Shown here: positions 43,099 through 51,993 of the stretch, in pieces
How the letters are laid out: each line of letters begins with the position of its first letter
How positions within the stretch are numbered: the first letter of the stretch is position 1
Notes under the pieces: generated by a model
The model's database searches: none
What the model was told of the DNA's origin: nothing
What the model saw: only the letters and a program-made list of their open reading frames with translations
Origin: an uncultured Planctomycetaceae bacterium
GTDB lineage: Bacteria; Planctomycetota; Planctomycetia; Planctomycetales; Planctomycetaceae
Assembly: GCA_943787265.1 (NCBI GenBank)
Contig: CALSLT010000017.1
Location: 496,001 to 560,000 of the forward strand
Direction of reading: 5' to 3'
DNA length: 64,000 nucleotides
Position numbers and translations under genes: made by a program

Positions 43099-43569
43099 GA
43101 GGGCTTACCTGCAGTCAGAGGCTGTGAGTCAACAGCCTCCAATTATCAGGTACATACGCGCAAATGTTCAAGCCCACTGTACCCCCACGTGGGCACAAGT
43201 TGAGCAATTGGTTACGTGTTGAAGGTAGGCATTTGGCCGCGAGAGCAGACACTCAGGTGCCGGCAAGGGAGTGTCGTGCGTTTCAGTGAACTGCGGGCTG
43301 CGATGAGTCAGTTGATTTGAGACGGACGGTCTGCCAAGCCTTGATGGCTCAGGGAGTGTTTTATAGACGAGTGATTGTTCGATTTTGCGTTGATTTGCGT
43401 GAAACAGCCGCGGGCCTCAGCAGCTACAATCCGAAAATTCCGTACAATCCTGACAATCGCTACAGATTAACAACTCAGTCCGACGATAAATGCGGCAGAG
43501 TCATGGTCTTGTGCGTGGATTGCCGCGCCAGGATCGCCTCCGCAACCACCGATTGTCAGGGACTGACTG
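43099..43569. other. Divergent regulatory region between the sigma and beta-barrel genes
   Basis: These 471 bp have no convincing gene. An imperfect inverted repeat, AGACACTC/GAGTGTCGT, at about 43249-43277 resembles a degenerate REP hairpin. Upstream of the barrel gene the phrase TACAATCC is repeated (about 43425 and 43443). Promoters for both genes should lie here, but I cannot name them. Confidence 0.5.
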
Positions 43570-45318
43570 ATGCGGCGACACCTTTGCATCGCAATACTGC
43601 TGGGAACGGTTTCATTCTTTGGAACCGCGGGGTCTGCACAGTCTCAGGGGGTCTACCCTCCGGGAGCTGGCGTGGGGCCTTATCCACCTGGCCCCGCAAT
43701 GGGCGGCGGCCCTACGACTGATTTCGCGGGAATGGGGCCTCAAGGTGGAGCTTACCCAAGCTACTACCAGCCGTATCCGTCGATCAGCCCGTACGAACAT
43801 GAATTCAACCAGATCGCCAATCGCGGCGGTATTTGGGAATCGGAGTCCCAAAACCGTATATCGCTGCCGAGTCGATGGAAGTTCCGCACCGAGTATGTCC
43901 AGATGAAGGCTGAGCGTGGTCGCAATCTGCTCGGCAACCCGAATGCACCGATCTACCGAGAGCAAATTGCAACGGCGCTTGAAGACGCAGGCGGCGGTGG
44001 TGGCGGAAACAATATCCAAGACTATGTGGATGCACTCCGCGGGACAAATAATGGCGTAGGCTTCAACCTGTTTGATCCCGTCTCGGCGAAAGAACTCGAT
44101 CGCCCCGAGCTTCAAGGAGTACGATTGACGCTGTCATCTGAAAACTCCGATGGATCAGGTCTCGAACTGTGGGGACTATGGGCCCGGGAAGGTGACAACG
44201 AATTTGATGCCAGAGAAAATGTTGATCCAAGCCGCGGGAACCAACAGGCCTTTGTCCAATTGTTGATCGATAATCCAGCACTGCTGGCGCCAACTAACGC
44301 ACCAGCCAACTTTCCCGATCCGATAGAAACTCTGCAGAACAATCTGTTGAACCTTCGAGGGATTCCGTTGAATGACGGAACAGTCACGACTCTGGCCGAC
44401 GGAACAACCTTTGGGGGGGCCAGTGCCGTATACGACTTGAATTTTCAGGTACGTACTGACCTTGAAATGTTCGCCACAGGTCTTCGCTGGAAATCCATGC
44501 CCCTTTATAAAACCAGCAGCTTCAAGTTAAGACCTAACGCAGGAGTCCGGTACACGGCATATCGTGACCTGTTTGGATTCTTCGGACAGGACAGCGGCAT
44601 TCTCTATGATGGGCAGGACAATGCTACTGGCCCACCGATTCCAGATGTGAAAATTCACTCGTTGCCAAACGGATTCGACGACGACGGTGATGGAATTGTT
44701 GACAATGCTGGACTGATAGAAGACCAATTTGGCGGTGGCGGTGGCGGTGGTGGTGGCGCCGGGACAGCCAACTTTGTCATCATCGGCGATCAACTAATCT
44801 ACCCCGTAACATCGATACTTGATAACGAAATAGAGTCACACTTGGTTGGGCCAGAATTCGGCCTGAGTTATGACTTTGGTGGTGACAATGGATTCCAACT
44901 GGGGGGCTCGACGAACGTCGGGCTGCTCATGAATTATCAACGAATTAAGATGTCTGGCGACAACATATTCGTAACAACCCGACAGTCAGATTTGATTCCT
45001 GCATCACCGACTGATTCTACGCCGAACGCTTTCACGGATTCAGAAACACATACCAGTGTCTCGCCGATGATTGAGCAAATGGTTTATGCGGAAGGGCCGC
45101 TATTTCAATACCTTCCGATGCTCCGTCGGTCGAAAATACTCCGGAACGCCAACTTTCGAGCGGCGTACACGTTGACAATGATTGCGGAGATGACGCGAGC
45201 CAGCGACAGCATCATCTGGCAGGGCAACCCGTCGCAGAACATCTTCCCCGGAATTCAAACCTCACGGTCAACTTTCCGAACGTCGTCCTGGGACTTCGGT
45301 GTGACTTGGAGCTGGTAA
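43570..45318 (+). CDS. Putative outer-membrane beta-barrel protein (planctomycete porin-like)
   Basis: A 582-residue exported protein. The signal peptide (MRRHLCIAILLGTVSFFGTAGSAQS) is followed by a Pro/Gly/Tyr-rich stretch (to about residue 75), then alternating polar/aromatic strands. The last residues FGVTWSW end in an aromatic residue, a common signal for outer-membrane barrel insertion. A Gly run of about ten residues occurs near 390. Family resemblance is to large planctomycete barrel proteins of unknown function. The long divergent upstream region shared with an ECF sigma gene makes regulation by that sigma worth testing. Confidence 0.72.
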   Translation: MRRHLCIAILLGTVSFFGTAGSAQSQGVYPPGAGVGPYPPGPAMGGGPTTDFAGMGPQGGAYPSYYQPYPSISPYEHEFNQIANRGGIWESESQNRISLPSRWKFRTEYVQMKAERGRNLLGNPNAPIYREQIATALEDAGGGGGGNNIQDYVDALRGTNNGVGFNLFDPVSAKELDRPELQGVRLTLSSENSDGSGLELWGLWAREGDNEFDARENVDPSRGNQQAFVQLLIDNPALLAPTNAPANFPDPIETLQNNLLNLRGIPLNDGTVTTLADGTTFGGASAVYDLNFQVRTDLEMFATGLRWKSMPLYKTSSFKLRPNAGVRYTAYRDLFGFFGQDSGILYDGQDNATGPPIPDVKIHSLPNGFDDDGDGIVDNAGLIEDQFGGGGGGGGGAGTANFVIIGDQLIYPVTSILDNEIESHLVGPEFGLSYDFGGDNGFQLGGSTNVGLLMNYQRIKMSGDNIFVTTRQSDLIPASPTDSTPNAFTDSETHTSVSPMIEQMVYAEGPLFQYLPMLRRSKILRNANFRAAYTLTMIAEMTRASDSIIWQGNPSQNIFPGIQTSRSTFRTSSWDFGVTWSW

Positions 45319-45341
45319 CCGGCTGAGGTTGAACGGAGATT

Positions 45342-45369
45342 CTGAACGGCCTAAGTGGCGACCGTTCAG
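45342..45369 (+). terminator. Possible stem-loop after the beta-barrel gene
   Basis: CTGAACGG and CCGTTCAG form a perfect 8-bp stem around a 12-nt loop, 24 bp after the stop codon. No T tract follows, so it is a weak call. Confidence 0.35.
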
Positions 45370-45507
45370 GCAAGTGTCTGGAAGCTCAAACGAATCCGGC
45401 GTGACTGGACCACTTCCAGAAACGGTTTTCAGTGTTCTCCACGGGCCACGTGGGAAACGAAGACTCGGCCAGCGGGCCAGCTCTTCTGCAGTAACCATGA
45501 TACTTGC

Positions 45508-47379
45508 CTATTTGTTGGCGAGCGAAAACGCTCCGTCCCAGGTCGCTGGTGGTTCGTTGCCCAAGGCTGCCATGTTGTGGAGCAGGAATTGCTTCGGGCC
45601 GTCCTGATCAGGAACTCGTTCCAGGATTTCCACCGCGGATGACCATTTGCCATCGGTCACTGAGTCGAGTGCAGAGTCATAGTCGGCAACGATTTCGTCG
45701 GTAAGCCATTCGAACTGGCCACCCAGCGGCAACAAGCCGAATACGGTCATCGGAGTGTCCATCCCTTTCGGGCGGACTCGCGCCAGGCGACGAATTCTTC
45801 CCTCGGAAGGCGGCAGATACATCTTTGCGTATTCGGCCGTTGGCTCATCGACACAGATCGGTAGATCGAACTGTTTGGTCATCGTTTCGAGCCTAGCGCC
45901 TTGATTGACGACCGGGCCGAAGACTCCGACCTTGGCCTGTTGGTCCGTACCAATCTGTCCAGCAAGCGCTCGCCCATGAGCCACGCCTAAGCCGACAGAG
46001 AAGCCTTCCAGCAAACTTCCGGGTACAGCGATCTCGTTGTAGAAGTGGGTGAAAATTTCCAGAGCCGCCTTGCACGCCGGTACCGGGCCTTCTTCGAGCT
46101 CCACGGGCCAGCCCCAGAATCCCAGAGCGGCGTCACCCTGGAAATCTGCAATTGCACCGTCGCCTTGCAGGATCCCTTTGGCCATGACGTTCAAAGCCGC
46201 ACTGACACTTCTCAGCAGACTCAGCAGATCATCCTGCAACTGTTCCGATTTCTTCGAGAAACCTCGTACATCGCAGAACAGAACGGAGATATTTTTCTCC
46301 GATGGCTCCAGCGTGTCACGGCCGTCCTGGCCGGTTAGTCCTTCGATGACTTTCGGAGAGAAGAAGGAACTCAACTGAGTCTTCTGTTCCTGCAACAAGC
46401 GAATGTTTCGAATGGAACCGATGAACTGAGCGACCAGCTCGGTGAAACGCAGGTCGCCGGCCACATCTTCTTCCGTAACGATCAACCCTCCGTCGGTAGT
46501 TCCTTTTCCGGAAACGTAGAGGCACCAGCCTTGGCTGGACTCACCAACGATGGGCGAACAGAACGCCCAACCGAGCCCTGCGCTGACCGTTGCTCCGCCA
46601 GCCGCTTCATCGGGATCCCAGATATGGATCACGCTGCTTTGAGACTTTAAGGCTCGGAGAAGAATCTTACGGCTGGGACTGAACCGGCTGTTAAAGTTTT
46701 CCCGCGTCTCGACTCTTAACGTCAAAGGCTTGGGAAACGAGTTGATGGATGCCTCATTTTTCGGGAGCTGTGTTTCGTCAAAGTGAGCGACGGCCACAGC
46801 TTCAGCAGGCGGAATCGCATCGAGAAGCAGCCGCGACAACAATGCTCCAAGATCTTCGTCAGTATGCGAACCTGAAATCAGACGTGGTAGTCGCGAGAGA
46901 ATCTCCAACTGCAGATCGGAATTCTTAAAGGCAACCTTACTCAGTTCGTCCTGGGAGTACTCATACTCCTCCATGATCGATCCGACGCCCTCGTCGAATT
47001 CGACATTGACCGTGTCGTCGTCAGGTTCCTGCTTGATGATTGTGCGTTCGGCGATGTCTCCTGCTTGAAATTTCGTTTCGCCAATCTGAAACCAGTCGCC
47101 CGCAGAGAGAGTGACTTCCTTCATCATCTTGTTCTGATGAATCAAGGGATTACGAGCCTGAGGGATCATGGCGACCTTCAGCACTCCATTATCCCAGCGG
47201 ATATCTGCGTGCTCGCGAGAAATCGCTCGATCCCACGGAACGGCCCAGCCCTGCTTGGGAGCTCGGCCAATTCGAACAACCTGCCCTTCACGGATCGCCT
47301 TCTGCAGTCGTTGAGACGGGTCCGGGCCGGAAATGCTGATTTGAAGCATCGACGCTGAAAACATTGATGATTCTGACAT
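45508..47379 (-). CDS. FHA-GAF-class III adenylate/guanylate cyclase
   Basis: A 623-residue soluble signalling protein. An FHA phosphothreonine-binding domain occupies about 12-110 (Arg37 in RIGR, Ser54 in SREHADI). A GAF-like segment lies at about 155-325. The class III cyclase domain (about 362-540) has metal Asp370 in LFCDVRGFS, metal Asp416 in FQGDAALGFWG, and the transition-state Asn492/Arg496 in VNQGARLE, so the enzyme looks competent to make a cyclic nucleotide. A 60-residue C-terminal tail follows. FHA suggests control by Ser/Thr kinases, which are abundant here, and the cNMP-binding protein at 844-3165 is a possible effector; both links are inference. Confidence 0.9.
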   Translation of the reverse strand: MSESSMFSASMLQISISGPDPSQRLQKAIREGQVVRIGRAPKQGWAVPWDRAISREHADIRWDNGVLKVAMIPQARNPLIHQNKMMKEVTLSAGDWFQIGETKFQAGDIAERTIIKQEPDDDTVNVEFDEGVGSIMEEYEYSQDELSKVAFKNSDLQLEILSRLPRLISGSHTDEDLGALLSRLLLDAIPPAEAVAVAHFDETQLPKNEASINSFPKPLTLRVETRENFNSRFSPSRKILLRALKSQSSVIHIWDPDEAAGGATVSAGLGWAFCSPIVGESSQGWCLYVSGKGTTDGGLIVTEEDVAGDLRFTELVAQFIGSIRNIRLLQEQKTQLSSFFSPKVIEGLTGQDGRDTLEPSEKNISVLFCDVRGFSKKSEQLQDDLLSLLRSVSAALNVMAKGILQGDGAIADFQGDAALGFWGWPVELEEGPVPACKAALEIFTHFYNEIAVPGSLLEGFSVGLGVAHGRALAGQIGTDQQAKVGVFGPVVNQGARLETMTKQFDLPICVDEPTAEYAKMYLPPSEGRIRRLARVRPKGMDTPMTVFGLLPLGGQFEWLTDEIVADYDSALDSVTDGKWSSAVEILERVPDQDGPKQFLLHNMAALGNEPPATWDGAFSLANK

Positions 47380-47884
47380 GCGGCTTAGTTTTCTTTTGGC
47401 GAAACGGCAAAAATCAATGGCGTTGGTTCAACTTGGATTCCGACATGGCCTCATTTGAAACGCACCTGGCTCATTGCGCATCTCGTTATATCTGACTTTT
47501 CGCCGATGATCCGAAAGGTCGTACTCGGCGGGCAACAATAGTGAGGAGTCGCGATTGTGCGATTTCGTACCGGCTGAGCAAGCGTGATTGTGGCTACCGC
47601 CGCTCGAAACTCAAGCAGGAAAGCAGGTTCCTTGGATGGTATCGCAAACCTGCCCGTCGAAACTGAAGGTCCTTGATTTGGTAGCCAGGACATGCCTCCT
47701 ATTGGCTGTGAGAGTTTCTGCAATCGACATAATCGCCCCCGATGTTCCGAAATGTGCTCAGGCACATCGGAAACGCAGGCATGGCAGACTTGAGAAATAC
47801 ACTTTCTACGTCATCAGATTGACGGTGACAGGCCCGCCGAGGTCCGCCAGAATTCCGTCGGACAAATATGACAGGGAGGTCATC
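47380..47884. other. Divergent intergenic region between the cyclase and kdsB genes
   Basis: These 505 bp hold no convincing coding sequence. A small inverted pair CGATGT/ACATCG is seen at about 47739-47769. The kdsB ribosome binding site AGGGAGG is at about 47872. Nothing else stands out. Confidence 0.45.
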
Positions 47885-48655
47885 ATGAAAGTCACTGGAA
47901 TTATCCCGGCACGTCTGCAGTCGTCTCGGTTGCCTGGCAAGCTACTACTCGCTGAAACCGGCAAGCCTCTGATTCAACACGCGTGGGAGTCGGCCAGTTG
48001 CGCGTCGATTCTAGATGGCGAGAACGGCGACGAGCCGAATTTGCTCATCGCGACGGACAGCCTTCAAATCGCGGCGACGGTGACCGGGTTCGGTGCGCAG
48101 GTCAAAATGACTGGCGATCATCCCAGCGGCACCGATCGAATTGCTGAGGTCGTTCGCAAGCACCTGCCCGATTCCGACATTATCGTGAATATCCAGGGCG
48201 ACGAGCCGGACATTGATCCAGAATCGATTAACAAAGTCGCGCAACTGCTGATCGACAATCCGAATGCGGACATGGCGACTCTTTGTGCTCCAATCACCGA
48301 GCCGGAGATTCTCGAAGATTCCGGCTGCGTGAAGGCGGTCTGCGCGGCCGACGGCCGAGCCTTGTACTTCAGTCGTTGCCCAGTTCCATTCATGCGTGAC
48401 GGGAGCCGTGACGAGCGGCTGGCCGAGGATTCACCGTGGAAGCTGCACCTTGGAATTTACGCGTATCGGCGGAATTTCCTGCTGCATCTGGCCGAGCAGC
48501 CGACCTCGCCGCTTGAAGATCTGGAGAAACTGGAGCAGCTTCGCGCTCTGGAACTCGGAGCCACCATCCAGATTGCGGAGGTCCCGCATCGTTCAGTTGG
48601 AATCGACACCCCGGAAGATTATGCTCGCTTCGTCGCGGGGAGAAAGGCGGCCTGA
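47885..48655 (+). CDS. kdsB: 3-deoxy-manno-octulosonate cytidylyltransferase (CMP-Kdo synthetase)
   Basis: Activates Kdo with CTP to CMP-Kdo for lipopolysaccharide-type surface sugar. The 256-residue length is near the E. coli enzyme (248). The N-terminal nucleotide-binding motif IIPARLQSSRLPGKLL, the DHPSGTDRIAEVV block and IVNIQGDEPDIDP are all diagnostic. The start is ATG 47885 because GGGAGG stands upstream and the protein motif begins at once; an open frame reaching 47588 is not used. It lies just before pyrG, whose product supplies CTP. Presence of Kdo activation in a planctomycete supports a Gram-negative outer membrane. Confidence 0.94.
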   Translation: MKVTGIIPARLQSSRLPGKLLLAETGKPLIQHAWESASCASILDGENGDEPNLLIATDSLQIAATVTGFGAQVKMTGDHPSGTDRIAEVVRKHLPDSDIIVNIQGDEPDIDPESINKVAQLLIDNPNADMATLCAPITEPEILEDSGCVKAVCAADGRALYFSRCPVPFMRDGSRDERLAEDSPWKLHLGIYAYRRNFLLHLAEQPTSPLEDLEKLEQLRALELGATIQIAEVPHRSVGIDTPEDYARFVAGRKAA

Positions 48656-48713
48656 CGGGTTGAAACCGGTCGAAATTTTCGCCCTCGCCGAACAGCAAGA
48701 ATCAACACAACCT

Positions 48714-48745
48714 AAGACCCGGCCCCTATTTCGGGACCGGGTCTT
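48714..48745 (+). terminator. Hairpin between kdsB and pyrG
   Basis: AAGACCCGG and CCGGGTCTT form a perfect 9-bp stem that extends inward by CCC/GGG. It ends 17 bp before the pyrG ATG and is followed by CGTCGTTT, not a T tract. It could end kdsB transcription or act as a pyrG leader; sequence alone does not decide. Confidence 0.5.
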
Positions 48746-48762
48746 CGTCGTTTGAGGATGTC

Positions 48763-50385
48763 ATGACGAAGCATATTTTCGTAACCGGTGGTGTGGTCAG
48801 TTCGCTCGGCAAGGGGCTGACGGCGGCTTCGGTCGCCATGCTGCTGGAGCGTCGCGGCCTGCGGATCAAGATGCAGAAGCTCGACCCGTACCTCAACGTC
48901 GACCCCGGCACGATGAGCCCTTATCAGCACGGCGAAGTTTACGTGCTGGACGACGGCTCCGAGACCGACCTCGACCTGGGCCATTACGAACGCTTTACGA
49001 ACAGCGTGCTGGACCGCGGCTCGAATTACACGTCCGGGCAGATTTACCAGCGAGTCATCGACAAGGAACGTCGCGGCGAGTACCTCGGCAAGACCGTGCA
49101 GGTTATCCCGCACGTCACGAACGAAATCAAAGCCTGCGTGCTGCGCGAAGCCGGGCCAGACGTCGACATCGTCATCACGGAACTCGGCGGCACGGTCGGC
49201 GATATTGAAAGCCTGCCATTCCTCGAAGCCATCCGTCAGATCCCGCTCGAAGTAGGCAAAGAAAACTGCCTCTTCATGCACCTGACGCTGGTGCCGTACC
49301 TGCGAGCCGCTCGGGAAATGAAAACCAAGCCGACACAACACAGCGTCGGCCAGCTTCGCGAGATCGGTATTCAGCCTGACGTTCTGGTCGTTCGCTGCGA
49401 GCGTCCAATGGGACAGGAGAATCTCGAAAAGATCGCGATGTTCTGCAACGTCGAAAAGCGAGCCGTCATCGAAGAAGTCGACAAAACGGTTTCGATCTAC
49501 GAAGTTCCGCAAGGGCTCGTTGAACACGGTCTCGATCAACTGATCGTTGAGAAGCTTGGATTGAACGCCGGACATCTCGAAATGGACGACTGGTTCGAAC
49601 TTCTGAAACGAATCCGCAACCCGGATCACGAAGTCACGATCGCCGTCGTCGGAAAGTACATCGAACACCGAGACGCCTACAAATCGATTTACGAATCGCT
49701 CGACCACGCCGGCTTCTCGCACGCGTCCAAGGTCATTGTCAAACGGATCGAGGCCGAAGACCTGGCGGAACAGGGACCGGATTCGCTGCTCGCTGGCGTC
49801 GACGGAATCCTCGTCCCCGGCGGCTTCGGCATGCGAGGCATCGAAGGCAAAATCGAAGCCATTCGTTACGCGAGACAATGCGAGATTCCATTCTTCGGAA
49901 TCTGCCTGGGCATGCAGTGTGCCGTCGTTGAATTTGCTCGCGGAGTGCTGGGCCTCGAAGGCGCACAAAGCACGGAGTTCGCCGACTCGACCGATCACCC
50001 GGTTATCTGCCTGCTCGAAGATCAGAAGACCGTCACAAACAAAGGTGGGACGATGCGGCTGGGCGAGCAACCTTGTGTGCTCAGCAAAGACTCACTCGCC
50101 GCCAAAGTTTACGACGAAGAAGAGATCAGCGAACGACACCGCCACCGCTACGAATTCAATCCGGAATACAAAAAGCAGTTCATCGAAGCCGGCATGCAGA
50201 TCTCCGGTTCCAGCCCGAACGGAATGCTCGCCGAAATCGTCGAAATTCCAGAACACCCCTGGTTCCTGGCCGTGCAGTTCCACCCGGAATTCAAATCCAA
50301 ACCGCTGGAACCACACCCCGTCTTCCGCGACTTCGTCGAAGCCGCCCTGCAACGCCACAAAACCCGAATGCAGGTCGGCGTGTAG
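48763..50385 (+). CDS. pyrG: CTP synthase
   Basis: Amidates UTP to CTP using glutamine and ATP. The 540 residues match the usual length (E. coli 545). The synthetase domain opens with MTKHIFVTGGVVSSLGKGLT and the family block KLDPYLNVDPGTMSPYQHGEV. The C-terminal class I glutaminase domain has the nucleophile in FFGICLGMQC and the His-Glu pair in FHPEFKS. GAGG precedes the ATG. It is placed directly after kdsB, a CTP consumer, with a strong hairpin between. Confidence 0.98.
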   Translation: MTKHIFVTGGVVSSLGKGLTAASVAMLLERRGLRIKMQKLDPYLNVDPGTMSPYQHGEVYVLDDGSETDLDLGHYERFTNSVLDRGSNYTSGQIYQRVIDKERRGEYLGKTVQVIPHVTNEIKACVLREAGPDVDIVITELGGTVGDIESLPFLEAIRQIPLEVGKENCLFMHLTLVPYLRAAREMKTKPTQHSVGQLREIGIQPDVLVVRCERPMGQENLEKIAMFCNVEKRAVIEEVDKTVSIYEVPQGLVEHGLDQLIVEKLGLNAGHLEMDDWFELLKRIRNPDHEVTIAVVGKYIEHRDAYKSIYESLDHAGFSHASKVIVKRIEAEDLAEQGPDSLLAGVDGILVPGGFGMRGIEGKIEAIRYARQCEIPFFGICLGMQCAVVEFARGVLGLEGAQSTEFADSTDHPVICLLEDQKTVTNKGGTMRLGEQPCVLSKDSLAAKVYDEEEISERHRHRYEFNPEYKKQFIEAGMQISGSSPNGMLAEIVEIPEHPWFLAVQFHPEFKSKPLEPHPVFRDFVEAALQRHKTRMQVGV

Positions 50386-50418
50386 CCGATTCATCGATTG
50401 AACAGAGAACGTAATGCG

Positions 50419-50934
50419 ATGTCTCGTTTAGTTCTTCTTGCGATATTCATTTGCGTTCCCGGTTGCAACGACCGCAAGGACGATAAACCGGTCGGTGACA
50501 TAGTGGCGTTGTTTGGCAACGTCCGATCGCTGGACGCAATTAAGAAAGCACCGACCGTTCGGGCTTACCTATTAACAGTTCAGGATGAGAATGACCTGCA
50601 CCGCAGATCGATTTCAGAATTCCGTTCGACCGAAGACCCATCCACGGTCCTCAAGGCCTTCAACACTGAGTTGAAAGAGGTACTGCTCAATCCTGCAACC
50701 TATCTATGGGATGAAGCAAATGCGTGCACTCCTAACTACGGAATCCGAATTCAATTTCTGCACGACAACCAACAGGTCGATATCCTGGTATGTTTCCAGT
50801 GTAATTTCCTCGCGATCTTTGAGGATGGAGACTACACCGGGCGTCAGGATTTTACGCCAGCGGGCCGCAGACGTTTTCTGATCATCGCAAAGAAACTCTT
50901 CCCAAACGACAACATGATCCAGTCGCTCGACTGA
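50419..50934 (+). CDS. Small lipoprotein, unknown function
   Basis: About 171 residues. The N-terminus MSRLVLLAIFICVPGCNDRK is a signal peptide with a lipobox ending VPGC, so the mature protein should be lipid-anchored at Cys16. The remainder is mixed alpha/beta with a CFQCNFLAIF segment and a predicted soluble fold. The start at 50419 is preferred over 50398 because it begins the signal peptide. It follows pyrG by 33 bp and may be read with it, but no functional link is evident. Confidence 0.65.
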   Translation: MSRLVLLAIFICVPGCNDRKDDKPVGDIVALFGNVRSLDAIKKAPTVRAYLLTVQDENDLHRRSISEFRSTEDPSTVLKAFNTELKEVLLNPATYLWDEANACTPNYGIRIQFLHDNQQVDILVCFQCNFLAIFEDGDYTGRQDFTPAGRRRFLIIAKKLFPNDNMIQSLD

Positions 50935-50969
50935 ATTGCAGATCAGCTAAAGTTGCAACTTGTCGGTGA

Positions 50970-51962
50970 CTAAGAAACTGCCTCGTCCGTGTGCTCAAGA
51001 ATTGAATTCACAGCGTCGGCGTTGCCGAAGACGAAGAGGCAGTCTTCGGACTGGATGACCGCATCGCCCGGTGGAGGCATCAGGCGTTCTCCGCTTTCTC
51101 GGCGGATGCCGATGACCATGACGCCGCGAGTTCTCAAGTCGGTTTCCATCAGCTTGCGGCCGACGTAGTTGCTTTGCGGTGAGATCTGAATGTCCGCCAG
51201 TTCGAGTTCGTTGCCACGGCTGTCGGCGATTTCGATGAAGTCTTCGATGCTCGGGTTCAGCATGAAGCGAGCCATCTTTACGGCTCCGGTTCGGAACGGG
51301 CTGACGACGCGCGTGGCTCCGGCGCGTTCGAGTTTTTCGACGGCCTTTTCGTCGACGGCTCGTGCGATGATCTTCACTTCAGGGTTCAACATTCGAGCCG
51401 ACAGGACGACGTACAGGTTGTCAGCGTCGGTCGCGAGAACCGTCGTGAGCGAAGCGGCTCGATCAATGCCTGCTGATTTCAGAACGTCATCATCCGTCGC
51501 GTCGCCAACGATGAATGGCCAGCCGTTTTCTTCGCAGACAGGTTGAATTCGCTCCTCGTCATGATCGACGACGACGACCGAGCGGCCTCGTTCGGTCAGG
51601 TACTCACAAATCTCCAACCCCATGCGTCCCTGGCCGCAGATGATGGAGTGCCCTTCAAGGTCGCTGATTCTTTTCTGCATCCGTCGCCTCTCCAGCATCG
51701 TGTGAAAGTCTGCACTGACAATCCAACTGCCCAACTGAAACACGCTGAACGTGAAGATCCCCAGTCCGGTCGCGAGGTACGCCACCACAAACAGTTTAGA
51801 CGCTGTGTCTATTCCCGCGTCGCGCGATCCGACCGTCGTCAGCGTAATGACCGCAAGGTAAAGACAATCGACCCAGTCGTTGCCAATGAAGATGCGGAAC
51901 CCGACCGTGCCGAACAGCGTCAGCGCCAGCAGCAGGCCAATGGTCGTCAGCACGGTCCTCAT
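50970..51962 (-). CDS. Two-helix potassium channel with RCK (TrkA-N/TrkA-C) domains
   Basis: A 330-residue MthK-like channel. Two membrane helices (about 5-25 and 55-80) flank a pore loop with TVGSRD at 43-48, where TVGYGD is the canonical K+ filter. A TrkA-N Rossmann domain (about 105-225) has IICGQGRMGLEI and VVVDHDEERI, followed by a TrkA-C domain. Such channels are gated by nucleotides or Ca2+. The altered filter may change selectivity; loss of the Tyr-Gly pair is notable. It converges with the lipoprotein gene. Confidence 0.88.
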   Translation of the reverse strand: MRTVLTTIGLLLALTLFGTVGFRIFIGNDWVDCLYLAVITLTTVGSRDAGIDTASKLFVVAYLATGLGIFTFSVFQLGSWIVSADFHTMLERRRMQKRISDLEGHSIICGQGRMGLEICEYLTERGRSVVVVDHDEERIQPVCEENGWPFIVGDATDDDVLKSAGIDRAASLTTVLATDADNLYVVLSARMLNPEVKIIARAVDEKAVEKLERAGATRVVSPFRTGAVKMARFMLNPSIEDFIEIADSRGNELELADIQISPQSNYVGRKLMETDLRTRGVMVIGIRRESGERLMPPPGDAVIQSEDCLFVFGNADAVNSILEHTDEAVS

Positions 51963-51993
51963 CAGACGTCGTACCTGTTTCGTTGTTCGTTAT

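Noticed and set aside
47451..47765. Minus-strand open frame of 104 codons in the cyclase-kdsB gap
   Set aside because: No ribosome binding site, composition unlike a structured protein, no recognisable motif.
48714..48745. Classical pyrG attenuator as in Gram-positive bacteria
   Set aside because: The hairpin has no following T tract, so the mechanism known from Bacillus cannot be claimed.
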